From Sorangium cellulosum (lineage in GTDB: Bacteria > Myxococcota_A > Polyangia > Polyangiales > Polyangiaceae): a stretch of DNA of 64,000 bases. This document shows positions 1-8,833 of the stretch, in pieces (position 1 is the first letter of the stretch; every line of letters begins with the position of its first letter). The position numbers and the translations under genes were made by a program. Below the pieces are notes generated by a model. That model was not told the origin of the DNA, ran no database searches, and saw only the letters and a list, made by a program, of their open reading frames with translations. The stretch lies in contig NZ_CP012670.1 in NCBI RefSeq assembly GCF_004135735.1, positions 11,178,501-11,242,500 of the forward strand, in the 5' to 3' direction.

Positions 1-19
1 CCGTCGCTGGACGCCGGGC

Positions 20-1078
20 TCACCGGCGCCTGGGGACCGCGGTGCTCTTGCGCAGGATCAGCTCGGACTCGACCACGATGCGCGACCAGGAGCGCTCGCC
101 GCTCTCGATCCGCTCGAGCAGGAGATGGAGGCACCGGCGCCCGAGCTCGGAGAAATCCTGCCGGACGGTGGTGAGGGGAGGCGTGAAATACGCCGACTCC
201 GGGATGTCGTCGAAGCCGACGATGCTGATGTCCCGCGGCACCTCGCGCCCGCTCTCGTGGAGGAAGCGGAGCAGGCCGAGCGCCATCTGGTCGTTGGCCA
301 CGAACACGGCGGTGACGTCCGGCGAGCGCAGGAGCCGCGGGGCGAGCTCGTAGCCGGAGCGCGCGCTCCAGTCGCCGCGCAGGAGCGGCGGCACCTCGGC
401 GCCGGCGGCCTCCAGCGCCCCGCGCCAGCCGTCGATGCGCTGATCGGCCTCGAGCCAGTCGGGCGGGCCGGCGATGTGCCACACCGTCCGGTGGCCCAGG
501 TCGAGGAGGTGGCGCGTCGCCGCGGCGGCGCCGCCGAGCTGGTCGACGGCGACCACCGGGACCGAATCGTCCGGCCCCCCCTCGACGGCGACGACCGGAA
601 CGTCGGACGTGACGTGGCGGAGCGCGTCGACCGTCGACCGCTGCGGGGCGATGACGACGATGCCGTCCACCCGCTGATCGCACAGCCGCTGCACCGCCGC
701 CACCACCGGCCCGCGGCTGAGCCCCTTCAGGCTGGCGATGCTGACGCCGTAGCCGGCGTCGTGCGCCGCCTCCTCGACCCCGAGGAGCGTCGACGCGGGA
801 CCGTAATGCGTCGTGTCGAAGCTGACCACGCCCAGCGACCTCGATCGCCCGGTGACGAGCGCCTGCGCCACCGAGCTCGGGCGGTAGTCGAGCTGGCGAA
901 TCGCGTCCAGCACCCGCTCCCGCGTGTCGCGGCGCACGTGCGGGCTGTCGTGCAGCACCCGCGAGACCGTCTGATAGGAAACGCCCGCGAGCTTGGCCAC
1001 GTCGACCATCACCGCGGCCCGGCGCCCGCCTCGCTTGACGCGGGGCTCCGGAGGAGACCCGCCAGCCTTGTCATCCAT
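20..1078 (-). CDS. LacI-family transcriptional regulator, probable arabinose-operon repressor
   Basis: 352 aa from ATG 1078. An N-terminal LacI helix-turn-helix (about residues 24-45, VDVAKLAGVSYQTVSRVLHD) is followed by a periplasmic-binding-protein-like sensor domain to the C-terminus (VGFDDIPESAYFTPPLTTVRQ near the end), the usual length and order for the family. It is divergent from araBAD and the ABC importer, so control of those genes by an arabinose-related effector is inferred. The start is uncertain: no clear ribosome site precedes ATG 1078, and residues 1-18 (before the helix-turn-helix) lie in a dispersed repeat also found at 44433-44607. ATG 1010, which begins directly at MVDVAKLAGVS, is an alternative. 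Family call is firm; the ligand is inferred from neighbours. Confidence 0.9.
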   Translation of the reverse strand: MDDKAGGSPPEPRVKRGGRRAAVMVDVAKLAGVSYQTVSRVLHDSPHVRRDTRERVLDAIRQLDYRPSSVAQALVTGRSRSLGVVSFDTTHYGPASTLLGVEEAAHDAGYGVSIASLKGLSRGPVVAAVQRLCDQRVDGIVVIAPQRSTVDALRHVTSDVPVVAVEGGPDDSVPVVAVDQLGGAAAATRHLLDLGHRTVWHIAGPPDWLEADQRIDGWRGALEAAGAEVPPLLRGDWSARSGYELAPRLLRSPDVTAVFVANDQMALGLLRFLHESGREVPRDISIVGFDDIPESAYFTPPLTTVRQDFSELGRRCLHLLLERIESGERSWSRIVVESELILRKSTAVPRRR

Positions 1079-1180
1079 CGGGCGGGAGGATAGTCGCCGG
1101 CGGACGATTTGGAATTGACATTGGAATTGTGAACGTTCACATTGATCTCCGGGCTGCCGCTCCGGCTTTGCCCTGGACCG
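1023..1180. repeat. Dispersed repeat copy A spanning the lacI 5' end and araB promoter
   Basis: This segment covers the first codons of the regulator and the intergenic region. It is strongly similar to 44433-44607: both contain the run CTCCGGAGGAGACCCGCCAG, the run GTCGCCGGCGGACGAT, and end with CTTTGCCCTGGACCG. Copy B has an extra insertion near its right end and a degraded operator. Confidence 0.8.
1115..1141 (+). promoter_or_regulatory. araB promoter -35 box and LacI-type operator
   Basis: A consensus TTGACA (1115-1120) is followed after 7 bases by the perfect palindrome TGTGAACGTTCACA (1128-1141) with a central CG, typical of LacI-family operators. The palindrome lies where RNA polymerase would contact spacer and -10, which suits repression. 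No good -10 hexamer was seen. The direct repeat GGAATTG (1111-1117 and 1123-1129) adjoins it. Confidence 0.6.
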
Positions 1181-1186
1181 GGTGTC

Positions 1187-2917
1187 ATGCGCGCTGGGAC
1201 GTTCGTCATCGGGATAGACTTCGGCACCGACTCCGTTCGCTCGGTCGTCGCGGACGCGCGCGACGGCGAGATCGCAGGGGTCGCGGTCGCGCCTTACGCG
1301 CGCTGGGCGCAGGGCCTCTACTGCGACCCGCGCGCGAACCGGTTCCGCCAGCACCCGCTCGACTACCTGGAGGCCCTGGAGGTGTCGGTCCGCTCGGCGC
1401 TGCGCCAGGCGGGCGGCGACGTCGCCTCGCGCGTGCGCGGCATCGCGGTCGACACCACCGGCTCCACGCCGGTCCTGGCGGGCGCGAAGGGCACGCCCCT
1501 CGCGCTCTGCGCCGGCTTCGAAGAGGACCCGGACGCGATGTTCATCCTCTGGAAGGACCACACCGCCGTGGCCGAGGCGGCCCGCATCAACCACGTCGCC
1601 CGGACGTGGGGCGGCGTCGACTACACGAAGTTCTCGGGCGGCGTCTATTCCGCCGAGTGGTTCTGGGCCAAGGCGCTCCACGTCATCGAGGCCAATCCGA
1701 CGGTCGCGCGCGCGGCGGTCACCGTGCTGGAGCACTGCGACTGGATCCCCGCCGTCCTGACCGGCACCACCGACCTCGCGCGGATCAAGCGGAGCCGCTG
1801 CGCCGCGGGCCACAAGGCGATGTGGCACCCGGAGTTCGACGGCTACCCGTCGAACGAGTTCCTGGCGAAGCTCAACCCGCGGCTGCCCGCGCTCAGGGCC
1901 ACGCTCGGCGCGCAGACCTTCACGGCGGACACGCCCTTCGGGACGATCTCGCCCGAGTGGGCGGCGAGGCTCGGCCTCCCCGACGACGTCGTGGTCGCCG
2001 TCGGCGCCTTCGACGCGCACATGGGCGCGGTCGGCGGCGACATCCGGCCGCACCAGCTGCTCAAGGTCATGGGCACGAGCACGTGCGACATGCTCGTCGT
2101 GCCGAAGACGGGCGCGCCGGAGATCCTGGTCGCCGGGATCTGCGGCCAGGTCGACGGCTCGATCCTGCCGGGCGCGATCGGCTACGAGGCGGGGCAATCC
2201 GCGTTCGGCGATGTGTTCGCGTGGTTCAAGCAGCTCCTCGGCTGGCCGCTCCGCGCGGTCCTGCCGGCCCTCCCGTGCGCCGGGGAGTCGTCCCGGGAGG
2301 CCCTCGCCGACGCCGTCCGCCGCGCGGCGCTCGCCGACGCGCTCCTGGAGGAGATCATCCCCGCGCTGGAGCGGGCGGCCGCGGCGATCCCGCCGTCGCG
2401 GCGCCCCGTCCTCGCGCTCGACTGGCTGAACGGGCGGAGGACGCCGGACGCGGACCAGCGGCTGAGGGGCGCGATCGCGGGCCTCGACCTGGCCACCGAC
2501 GCGCCGCGGATCTACCGCGCGCTCGTCGAGGCGGTCGCCTTCGGTTCCCGCGCGATCGTCGAGCGCTTCCGGTCCCAGGGGATCCGCATCGACGGCGCCA
2601 TCGGCATCGGCGGCGTCGCGCGCAAGAGCCCCTTGACCATGCAGGTCCTCGCCGACGTGCTCGACATGACGGTCGAGGTCCGCGCCGGGGAGCAGCCGGT
2701 CGCCCTGGGGGCGGCGATGTTCGCCGCGACGGCCGCCGGCCTGCACGCCGCGGTCGAGGACGCGCAGCGCGCGATGGCTCCCGAGACCGAGGCTCGTTAT
2801 CGGCCGGACCCGGCGCGCGCCCGGCTCTATGACGCGCTGTACCGGGATTACATCCAGCTCGGGTCCTTCGTGGAGAGGGAGCTGACGCAGCAGGGGTATC
2901 ATGAAGAATCTACTTGA
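1187..2917 (+). CDS. araB: Ribulokinase AraB
   Basis: FGGY-family carbohydrate kinase of 576 aa that phosphorylates L-ribulose to L-ribulose-5-phosphate with ATP. The N-terminal phosphate-binding segment reads IGIDFGTDSVRSVV. The ribulokinase signature KVMGTSTCDML lies mid-protein and LDWLNGRRTPDADQRL follows in the C-terminal half; GIGGVARKSPLTMQVLADVL is the second FGGY-domain ATP segment. ATG 1187 is chosen because the kinase fold begins at once after it; an upstream TTG (1142) would add 15 residues inside the operator region. The 3' end overlaps araA by 17 bases, indicating one transcript and probable translational coupling. Confidence 0.95.
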   Translation: MRAGTFVIGIDFGTDSVRSVVADARDGEIAGVAVAPYARWAQGLYCDPRANRFRQHPLDYLEALEVSVRSALRQAGGDVASRVRGIAVDTTGSTPVLAGAKGTPLALCAGFEEDPDAMFILWKDHTAVAEAARINHVARTWGGVDYTKFSGGVYSAEWFWAKALHVIEANPTVARAAVTVLEHCDWIPAVLTGTTDLARIKRSRCAAGHKAMWHPEFDGYPSNEFLAKLNPRLPALRATLGAQTFTADTPFGTISPEWAARLGLPDDVVVAVGAFDAHMGAVGGDIRPHQLLKVMGTSTCDMLVVPKTGAPEILVAGICGQVDGSILPGAIGYEAGQSAFGDVFAWFKQLLGWPLRAVLPALPCAGESSREALADAVRRAALADALLEEIIPALERAAAAIPPSRRPVLALDWLNGRRTPDADQRLRGAIAGLDLATDAPRIYRALVEAVAFGSRAIVERFRSQGIRIDGAIGIGGVARKSPLTMQVLADVLDMTVEVRAGEQPVALGAAMFAATAAGLHAAVEDAQRAMAPETEARYRPDPARARLYDALYRDYIQLGSFVERELTQQGYHEEST

Positions 2918-4406
2918 AGGCTTCGAGGTGTGGTTCCTGACGGGCAGTCAGGACCTCTACGGCGAGGAGGCGCTGCGGCAGGTCGCCGAGCATTCGCGGG
3001 AGATCGCCGCGTTCCTCGACGCGTCCGGCGAGCTCCCGGTCAAGGTGGTCTGGAAGCCGACGCTCAAGAGCCCCGACGCGATCCTCAGCGTCTGCCGCGA
3101 GGCGAACGCGGCGCCGCAGTGCGTCGGCGTCATCACGTGGATGCACACGTTCTCGCCCGCGAAGATGTGGATCGCGGGGCTCACGCGCCTGGAGAAGCCG
3201 ATCGCTCACCTGCACACGCAGTACAACCGTGAGCTCCCCTGGGGCACCATCGACATGGATTTCATGAACCTGAACCAGTCGGCCCACGGGGACCGCGAGT
3301 TCGGGTACATCGGCGCTCGCCTGCGCATCGACCGGAAGGTCATCGTCGGCCACTGGAAGGACCGCGACGTCCTCGCCAGGCTCGACGTCTGGGCGCGCGC
3401 CGCCTGCGCCGTCGCCGACGCGCGGCGGCTCAAGATCGCCCGCTTCGGCGGCATGAACATGAGAGAGGTGGCCGTCACCGGCGGCGACCGCGTCGAGGCG
3501 CAGATCCGGCTCGGGTGGTCGGTGAACGGCTATGGCGTGGGCGATCTCGTCGGGCGCATCGCCGACGTCAGCGAGCGCGAGGTCGATCGCATCGTGGCGG
3601 AGTACGGCGACGCGTACACCGTCGCGCCCGCCCTGAGGAAGGGCGGTGAGCGCCACGTCGACCTGCGCTATGCGGCGCGGCAAGAGGCGGCGCTGCGCGC
3701 CTTCCTCGAGGAGGGCGGCTTCGGCGGGTTCACCACGACGTTCGAGGATCTGCACGGGCTCAAGCAGCTCCCCGGCCTCGCGGTGCAGCGGCTCATGGCC
3801 GACGGCTACGGCTTCGGGGCCGAGGGCGACTGGAAGACGTGCGGCCTCGTCCGCGCGCTCAAGGTCATGGCGACCGGCCTGCGCGGGGGCGTCTCCTTCA
3901 TCGAGGACTACACGTACCACCTCGTCGAGGGGAGGGAGCGGGTCCTCGGCGCGCACATGCTCGAGGTCTGCCCGTCGATCGCCGCGGGGAGGCCGTCGCT
4001 GGAGGCCCACCCGCTCTCCATCGGCGGCAAGGCGGATCCCTGCCGGCTGGTCTTCGACGCCGGGACGGGGCCCGCCGTGAACGTGACCATGATCGACCTG
4101 TGCGGTCGCATGCGGATGGTCGCCAACGAGATCGAGGCGGTGCCGCCCGATGAGGAGATGCCGAAGCTCCCGGTCGCGCGCGCGGTGTGGATCCCGAGGC
4201 CCGACTTCAAGCGCGCGTGCGAGGCCTGGATCCTGGCTGGCGGCGCCCATCACTGCGCGCACAGCCGCGCCGTGACCCTGGAGCACGTGGAGGACTTCGC
4301 CGAGATCATCGGCGTGGAGCTGGTCCGCATCGGGGCAGGGACCGAGATCCGCGCGCTCAAGGACGAGCTCCGCTGGAACGACCTCGCCTACAGGCTGTCG
4401 CGCTGA
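2901..4406 (+). CDS. araA: L-arabinose isomerase AraA
   Basis: 501 aa, the normal family length (about 500). It interconverts L-arabinose and L-ribulose and is Mn2+-dependent in characterised members. The N-terminus VWFLTGSQDLYGEEALRQV is diagnostic, and EGDWKTCGLVRALKVMA and GGAHHCAHSRAV match the conserved C-terminal catalytic region. The start ATG lies inside the end of araB, so it is translated from the araB message. araD follows after 9 bases. Confidence 0.96.
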   Translation: MKNLLEGFEVWFLTGSQDLYGEEALRQVAEHSREIAAFLDASGELPVKVVWKPTLKSPDAILSVCREANAAPQCVGVITWMHTFSPAKMWIAGLTRLEKPIAHLHTQYNRELPWGTIDMDFMNLNQSAHGDREFGYIGARLRIDRKVIVGHWKDRDVLARLDVWARAACAVADARRLKIARFGGMNMREVAVTGGDRVEAQIRLGWSVNGYGVGDLVGRIADVSEREVDRIVAEYGDAYTVAPALRKGGERHVDLRYAARQEAALRAFLEEGGFGGFTTTFEDLHGLKQLPGLAVQRLMADGYGFGAEGDWKTCGLVRALKVMATGLRGGVSFIEDYTYHLVEGRERVLGAHMLEVCPSIAAGRPSLEAHPLSIGGKADPCRLVFDAGTGPAVNVTMIDLCGRMRMVANEIEAVPPDEEMPKLPVARAVWIPRPDFKRACEAWILAGGAHHCAHSRAVTLEHVEDFAEIIGVELVRIGAGTEIRALKDELRWNDLAYRLSR

Positions 4407-4415
4407 GGGCCGGAC

Positions 4416-5114
4416 ATGAGCGCTGCGTATCGAGAGCTGCGGGAGCGCGCCCTCGTGGCGAACCTGGAGATCCCTCGCCGAGGGCTCGCCATCTACACGT
4501 TCGGGAACGTCTCCGCGTTCGACCGTGACAGGGGCGTCCTGGCCATCAAGCCGAGCGGCATCGCCTACGACCTGCTCTCGGTCGAGGACATGGTCGTCGT
4601 CGATCTGGAGGGGAACCTGGTGGAGGGCGACCTCCGCCCCTCCTCGGACACATGGACGCATATCGTCCTCTACAGGAGCTTTGGCGAGGTGGGCGGCATC
4701 GTCCACACGCACTCGACCTACGCGACCGGCTGGGCGCAGACGGGCGAGCCGATCCCGATCTACGGGACGACCCACGCCGATCACCTGGCCGAGGACGTGC
4801 CGTGCACCGAGGTGATGCGCCCGGACGCCGTGCAAGGCCACTACGAGATGGAGACCGGGAAGCAGATCCTCGAGTGCTTCAGGGACCGGAGCCCGCTCCA
4901 CACGCCGATGGTGCTGGTGGCGGGCCACGGCGCGTTCGCGTGGGGCGAGGACGCCGAGAAGGCCGTGTACAACGCGGCGGTGCTCGAGGAGATCGCGAAG
5001 ATGGCGTTCATCACGCGCGCGATCCACCCGGGCGCCGCGCGCCTGCCGGACGCGCTCGTGCGCAAGCACTTCGACCGGAAGCACGGGAAAGGCGCCTACT
5101 ACGGCCAGCGGTGA
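4416..5114 (+). CDS. araD: L-ribulose-5-phosphate 4-epimerase AraD
   Basis: 232 aa, matching the 231-aa E. coli enzyme. It is a class II aldolase/epimerase fold that converts L-ribulose-5-phosphate to D-xylulose-5-phosphate. Visible family motifs are GNVSAFDRDRGVLAIKPSG near the N-terminus, the zinc ligands in HTHSTYATGWAQ, then YGTTHADHLAEDVPCTE and GHGAFAWG. It is the third gene of the araBAD run; the transporter genes follow after 115 bases in the same direction. Confidence 0.95.
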   Translation: MSAAYRELRERALVANLEIPRRGLAIYTFGNVSAFDRDRGVLAIKPSGIAYDLLSVEDMVVVDLEGNLVEGDLRPSSDTWTHIVLYRSFGEVGGIVHTHSTYATGWAQTGEPIPIYGTTHADHLAEDVPCTEVMRPDAVQGHYEMETGKQILECFRDRSPLHTPMVLVAGHGAFAWGEDAEKAVYNAAVLEEIAKMAFITRAIHPGAARLPDALVRKHFDRKHGKGAYYGQR

Positions 5115-5229
5115 GGCCGGCGCCACGAAGCGAGGGCCGACAAGGCGCCTCGGGTTGACGTCTTGATTTCGATCCGCGAACCTTGGTGGGCAAGGGGACG
5201 GGTTGACGAACATGAAAGGAGCTGCCCTC

Positions 5230-6204
5230 ATGAAGAGGAGCCGTGGTAGCGCCGCAGCGATGGTGGTCCTGGTCGGCCTCGTGATGATCCTGGCCGCGCT
5301 TGGCTGCCAGTCGGACAAGAAGAAGGGGATCACGCTCGGCTTCTCTCAGATCGGCGCGGAGAGCGAGTGGCGGACCGCGAACACAAAATCGATCGAGGAG
5401 GCCGCGAAGGCCGCCGGCATCGAGCTCAAGTTCTCGGACGCGCAGCAGAAGCAGGAGAACCAGATCAAGGCGATCCGGTCGTTCATCGCCCAGAAGGTCG
5501 ACGTCATCGCCTTCTCGCCCGTGGTCGAGACGGGCTGGGAGCCCGTGCTGCGCGAGGCCAAGGCGGCCAAGATCCCCGTCATCCTGACCGACCGGGCCGT
5601 GGACACCCAGGACGACAGCCTCTGGGTCACCCTCATCGGGTCGGACTTCGTCGAGGAGGGGCGCCGCGCGGGGCGCTGGCTCGTCGAGAAGATGAAGGGC
5701 CACGAGGGCCCCGTCAACATCGTCGAGCTGCAGGGCACCGTCGGCTCGGCCCCGGCGATCGATCGCAAGAAGGGCTTCGAGGAGATCCTCAAGGACAAGC
5801 CCAACTTCAAGATCATCCGGTCGCAGACGGGCGACTTCACGCGCGCCAAGGGCAAGGAGGTGATGGAGGCGTTCCTCAAGGCGGAGGGCAAGAACATCAA
5901 CGTCCTTTACGCGCACAACGACGACATGGCGATCGGCGCGATCCAGGCCATCGAGGAGGCCGGCCTCCAGCCTGCCAAGGACATCGTCATCGTCTCGATC
6001 GACGCGGTGAAGGGCGCGTTCGAGGCGATGAAGGCGGGCAAGCTCAACGTGACGGTCGAGTGCAGCCCGCTCCTCGGGCCGCAGCTCATGACCGCGGTCA
6101 AGGACCTGATGGCGGGCAAGGCGCTGCCCAAGCGCATCGTGACCGAGGAGGGCGTCTTCCCGATGGAGACCGCCGCCCAGGAGCTGCCGAAGCGCAAGTA
6201 CTGA
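5230..6204 (+). CDS. Sugar ABC transporter substrate-binding lipoprotein, YtfQ-type
   Basis: 324 aa. Starts at ATG 5230 with an AAGGAG site about 10 bases upstream. A hydrophobic signal with lipobox ALGC predicts a membrane-anchored lipoprotein. The mature part closely follows the E. coli YtfQ pattern (GFSQIGAESEWRTAN, DAQQKQENQIKAIRSF, SPVVETGWEPVLREAK, VELQGTVGSAPAIDRKKG, SGDFTR-like, YAHNDDM), a galactofuranose-binding family. Next to araBAD the ligand is probably L-arabinose, perhaps its furanose form; that is inference. It is the first gene of the importer set. Confidence 0.9.
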   Translation: MKRSRGSAAAMVVLVGLVMILAALGCQSDKKKGITLGFSQIGAESEWRTANTKSIEEAAKAAGIELKFSDAQQKQENQIKAIRSFIAQKVDVIAFSPVVETGWEPVLREAKAAKIPVILTDRAVDTQDDSLWVTLIGSDFVEEGRRAGRWLVEKMKGHEGPVNIVELQGTVGSAPAIDRKKGFEEILKDKPNFKIIRSQTGDFTRAKGKEVMEAFLKAEGKNINVLYAHNDDMAIGAIQAIEEAGLQPAKDIVIVSIDAVKGAFEAMKAGKLNVTVECSPLLGPQLMTAVKDLMAGKALPKRIVTEEGVFPMETAAQELPKRKY

Positions 6205-6254
6205 TCGCGCGCGGCGGGGAGATCCGCGCGGAGGGCGCGGGGAGGACACGACCG

Positions 6255-7778
6255 ATGGAGAGCTTTGCCGTGCCCGTGCTCGAGATGAAGCAGGTCTCCA
6301 AGCAGTTCCCCGGCGTGCGGGCGCTCTCGTCGGTCGACTTCCGCCTGCTGCCGGGCGAGGTGCACGCGCTCATGGGGCAGAACGGCGCGGGCAAGTCGAC
6401 GCTGGTGAAGGTCCTCGCCGGCGCCCACCCCCCGGACGGCGGGCGCATCCTGCTCGACGGCCGGGAGATCCGGCCGGCGAGCCCGCTGGACGCGCAGCGG
6501 CTGGGCATCAGCGCCGTCTTCCAGGAGGTGAACCTCTGCACCAACCTGTCGGTCGCGGAGAACCTCTTCCTCGGACACGGCGGCTCGGGCGCCTTCGCCC
6601 TCCGGTGGCGGGAGATGCGCCAAAGGGCCGCTGCCCTGCTCTCGGACCTCAACATCCACATCGACGTCACCGCGCCGCTCTCGACCTTCTCGCTGGCCGT
6701 CCAGCAGATGGTCGCGATCGCCCGCTCGCTGAGCGCCAGGGCCAGGATCCTCATCCTGGACGAGCCGACGTCGAGCCTGGCCGAGGACGAGGTCAAGATG
6801 CTCTTCTCGGTCATCCGGCGCCTCCGGGGGCAGGGGATGGCGATCCTGTTCATCACGCACTTCCTCGACCAGCTCTTCGAGATCTGCGATCGGGTCACGG
6901 TGCTGAGGAACGGCCAGCGGGTCGGCGAGCACCTGGTCGCCGAGCTGTCGCGCATGCAGCTCATCACGGAGATGGTCGGGCGCGAGGTCGCGGAGGACGG
7001 CCCGGCCCGGGCCGAGCGCGGTCAGGCGGCGAGCCCGGGGGGCGGGGGCGCGCCGCTGCTGCGGGCCCGCGGCCTCGGAAAGAAGGGCTCGGTCCAGGGC
7101 GTCGATCTCGACGTGAGGCCGGGTGAAGCGCTCGGCATCGCGGGCCTTTTGGGCGCGGGAAAGACGGAGACGGCGCGGCTCCTGTTCGGGATCGACGGGG
7201 CGGATCACGGCGTGGTCGAGATCGACGGCGAGCCGGCGCACCTCGGCTCGCCGCTCGAGGCGATCGCGCGCGGCCTCGGCTTCTGCTCCGAGGACCGGAA
7301 ATCCGAGGGCATCTTCGGCGACCTCTCGCTGCGCGAGAACATCGTCCTCGCCCTCCAGGCCAAGCGCGGCGTGTTCCGCAACCTGCCCCGGGCCCGGCAG
7401 GACGAGATCGCCCGCGGGTACATCCAGCGGCTCGGCATCGTGGCGGCCGACGCGGAGGTGCCCATCTCCAAGCTGAGCGGTGGGAACCAGCAGAAGGCGC
7501 TCCTGGCCCGCTGGCTGGCGACCGACCCGCGCATGCTCATCCTCGACGAGCCGACGCGCGGCATCGACGTGGCGGCCAAGGCCGAGATCATGGGTCAGGT
7601 CATGGAGCTCTGCGATCGGGGCATGGCGGTGGTGCTCGTCTCGTCCGAGATGGCCGAGGCGCTGCGCTACTCGGATCGGATCGTCGTGATGCGCGACCGG
7701 CGCAAGGCGGCGGAGCTCGCCGCGTCCGAGGCCGACGAGCGGGCGGTGTACCAGATCATCGCGGGAGGCCAGGCGTGA
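6255..7778 (+). CDS. Sugar ABC transporter ATP-binding protein, tandem ATPase (YtfR-type)
   Basis: 507 aa with two fused ABC ATPase domains, as in ribose/arabinose-type importers. Domain 1 has Walker A GQNGAGKST and Walker B LILDEPTSSL. Domain 2 has the variant P-loop GLLGAGKTE, signature LSGGNQQK and Walker B LILDEPTRGID. In domain 1 the signature is FSLAVQQM rather than LSGGQ, the usual asymmetry in this family. ATG 6255 follows GGGGAGGA. It ends in a GTGA overlap with the first permease. Confidence 0.94.
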   Translation: MESFAVPVLEMKQVSKQFPGVRALSSVDFRLLPGEVHALMGQNGAGKSTLVKVLAGAHPPDGGRILLDGREIRPASPLDAQRLGISAVFQEVNLCTNLSVAENLFLGHGGSGAFALRWREMRQRAAALLSDLNIHIDVTAPLSTFSLAVQQMVAIARSLSARARILILDEPTSSLAEDEVKMLFSVIRRLRGQGMAILFITHFLDQLFEICDRVTVLRNGQRVGEHLVAELSRMQLITEMVGREVAEDGPARAERGQAASPGGGGAPLLRARGLGKKGSVQGVDLDVRPGEALGIAGLLGAGKTETARLLFGIDGADHGVVEIDGEPAHLGSPLEAIARGLGFCSEDRKSEGIFGDLSLRENIVLALQAKRGVFRNLPRARQDEIARGYIQRLGIVAADAEVPISKLSGGNQQKALLARWLATDPRMLILDEPTRGIDVAAKAEIMGQVMELCDRGMAVVLVSSEMAEALRYSDRIVVMRDRRKAAELAASEADERAVYQIIAGGQA

Positions 7779-8833
7779 GCGACGCGGCCGCCTCCCTGCG
7801 CCGGCTCGCCGGGAAGAGCCTGTTCTGGCCGGTGGCGATGCTCGGCCTCCTCCTCCTGGTCAACCTCGTCACCAATCCGGGGTTCTTCGCGGTCACGATC
7901 CGGGATGGCCACCTGTACGGCAGCGTCATCGATATCCTGAACCGCGCGTCGCCGCTCATGATCGTCGCCATGGGGCTCACCCTGGTGATCGCCACCCACG
8001 GCATCGACATCTCCGTCGGCGCGGTCGTGGCCATCTCGGGCGCGGTCGCGGCGGCGTTGATCGGCGGCGCGCTCTCGACGGGCGGCGGGGCCGGGATGGA
8101 GGACGCGACCCGGTTCCCGCTGCCGGTGGTCCTCTGCGGCGCGCTGGGCGTGGCGCTCGTGTTCGGCATGTGGAACGGGGCGCTGGTGGCGCTCGTCGGC
8201 ATGCAGCCGATCATCGCGACCCTGATCCTGCTCGTCATGGGCCGGGGCGTCGCCCAGCTCATCACGGATGGGCAGATCATCACGATCTATTACCGCCCGT
8301 ATCATGTCATCGGGAACGGCTTCCTCCTGGGCGTCCCGGTCTCGCTGTTCATCGTGGCGGGGGTGGGCGCCGCCCTGTGGGGGCTGACCCGCAGGACCGC
8401 GCTCGGCATGTTCGTGGAGGCGATCGGCATCAACCCGGTCGCCTCGCGGCTGGCCGGGATCCGCGCGCGTTCGATCACCTTCGCCTGCTATGCCGCGTGC
8501 GGGCTGTGCGCCGGCATCGCCGGGCTCATCGTGAGCTCGAACGTCAAGAGCGCCGACGGCAACAACGCGGGCTTGCTCCTCGAGCTGGACGCCATCCTGG
8601 CCGTGGTCCTGGGCGGGACGTCGCTGTCCGGGGGCAAGTTCACGCTGGCGGGGAGCGTCCTCGGCGCCCTCATCATCCAGACGCTCACCACCACGATTTA
8701 CGCCGTCGGCGTGCCGCCCGAGGTCAACCTGGTGTTGAAGGCCATCGTCGTCTTCCTGGTCAGCATCCTGCAATCGAAGAAGATCAGGGATCTCATCGAG
8801 AGACAGCGCACGCGGAGGGTGGCCGTATCATGA
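7775..8833 (+). CDS. Sugar ABC transporter permease 1 (YtfT-type)
   Basis: 352 aa inner-membrane protein of the branched-chain/ribose permease family (BPD_transp_2), with many hydrophobic helices. MGLTLVIATHGIDISVGAVVAISGAVAAAL and AVVLGGTSLSGGKFTLAGSVLGALII contain the conserved family loops. It starts at GTG overlapping the TGA of the ATPase gene (GTGA) and ends in an ATGA overlap with the second permease, so the three are tightly coupled. It forms the channel with the next gene product. Confidence 0.93.
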   Translation: MSDAAASLRRLAGKSLFWPVAMLGLLLLVNLVTNPGFFAVTIRDGHLYGSVIDILNRASPLMIVAMGLTLVIATHGIDISVGAVVAISGAVAAALIGGALSTGGGAGMEDATRFPLPVVLCGALGVALVFGMWNGALVALVGMQPIIATLILLVMGRGVAQLITDGQIITIYYRPYHVIGNGFLLGVPVSLFIVAGVGAALWGLTRRTALGMFVEAIGINPVASRLAGIRARSITFACYAACGLCAGIAGLIVSSNVKSADGNNAGLLLELDAILAVVLGGTSLSGGKFTLAGSVLGALIIQTLTTTIYAVGVPPEVNLVLKAIVVFLVSILQSKKIRDLIERQRTRRVAVS

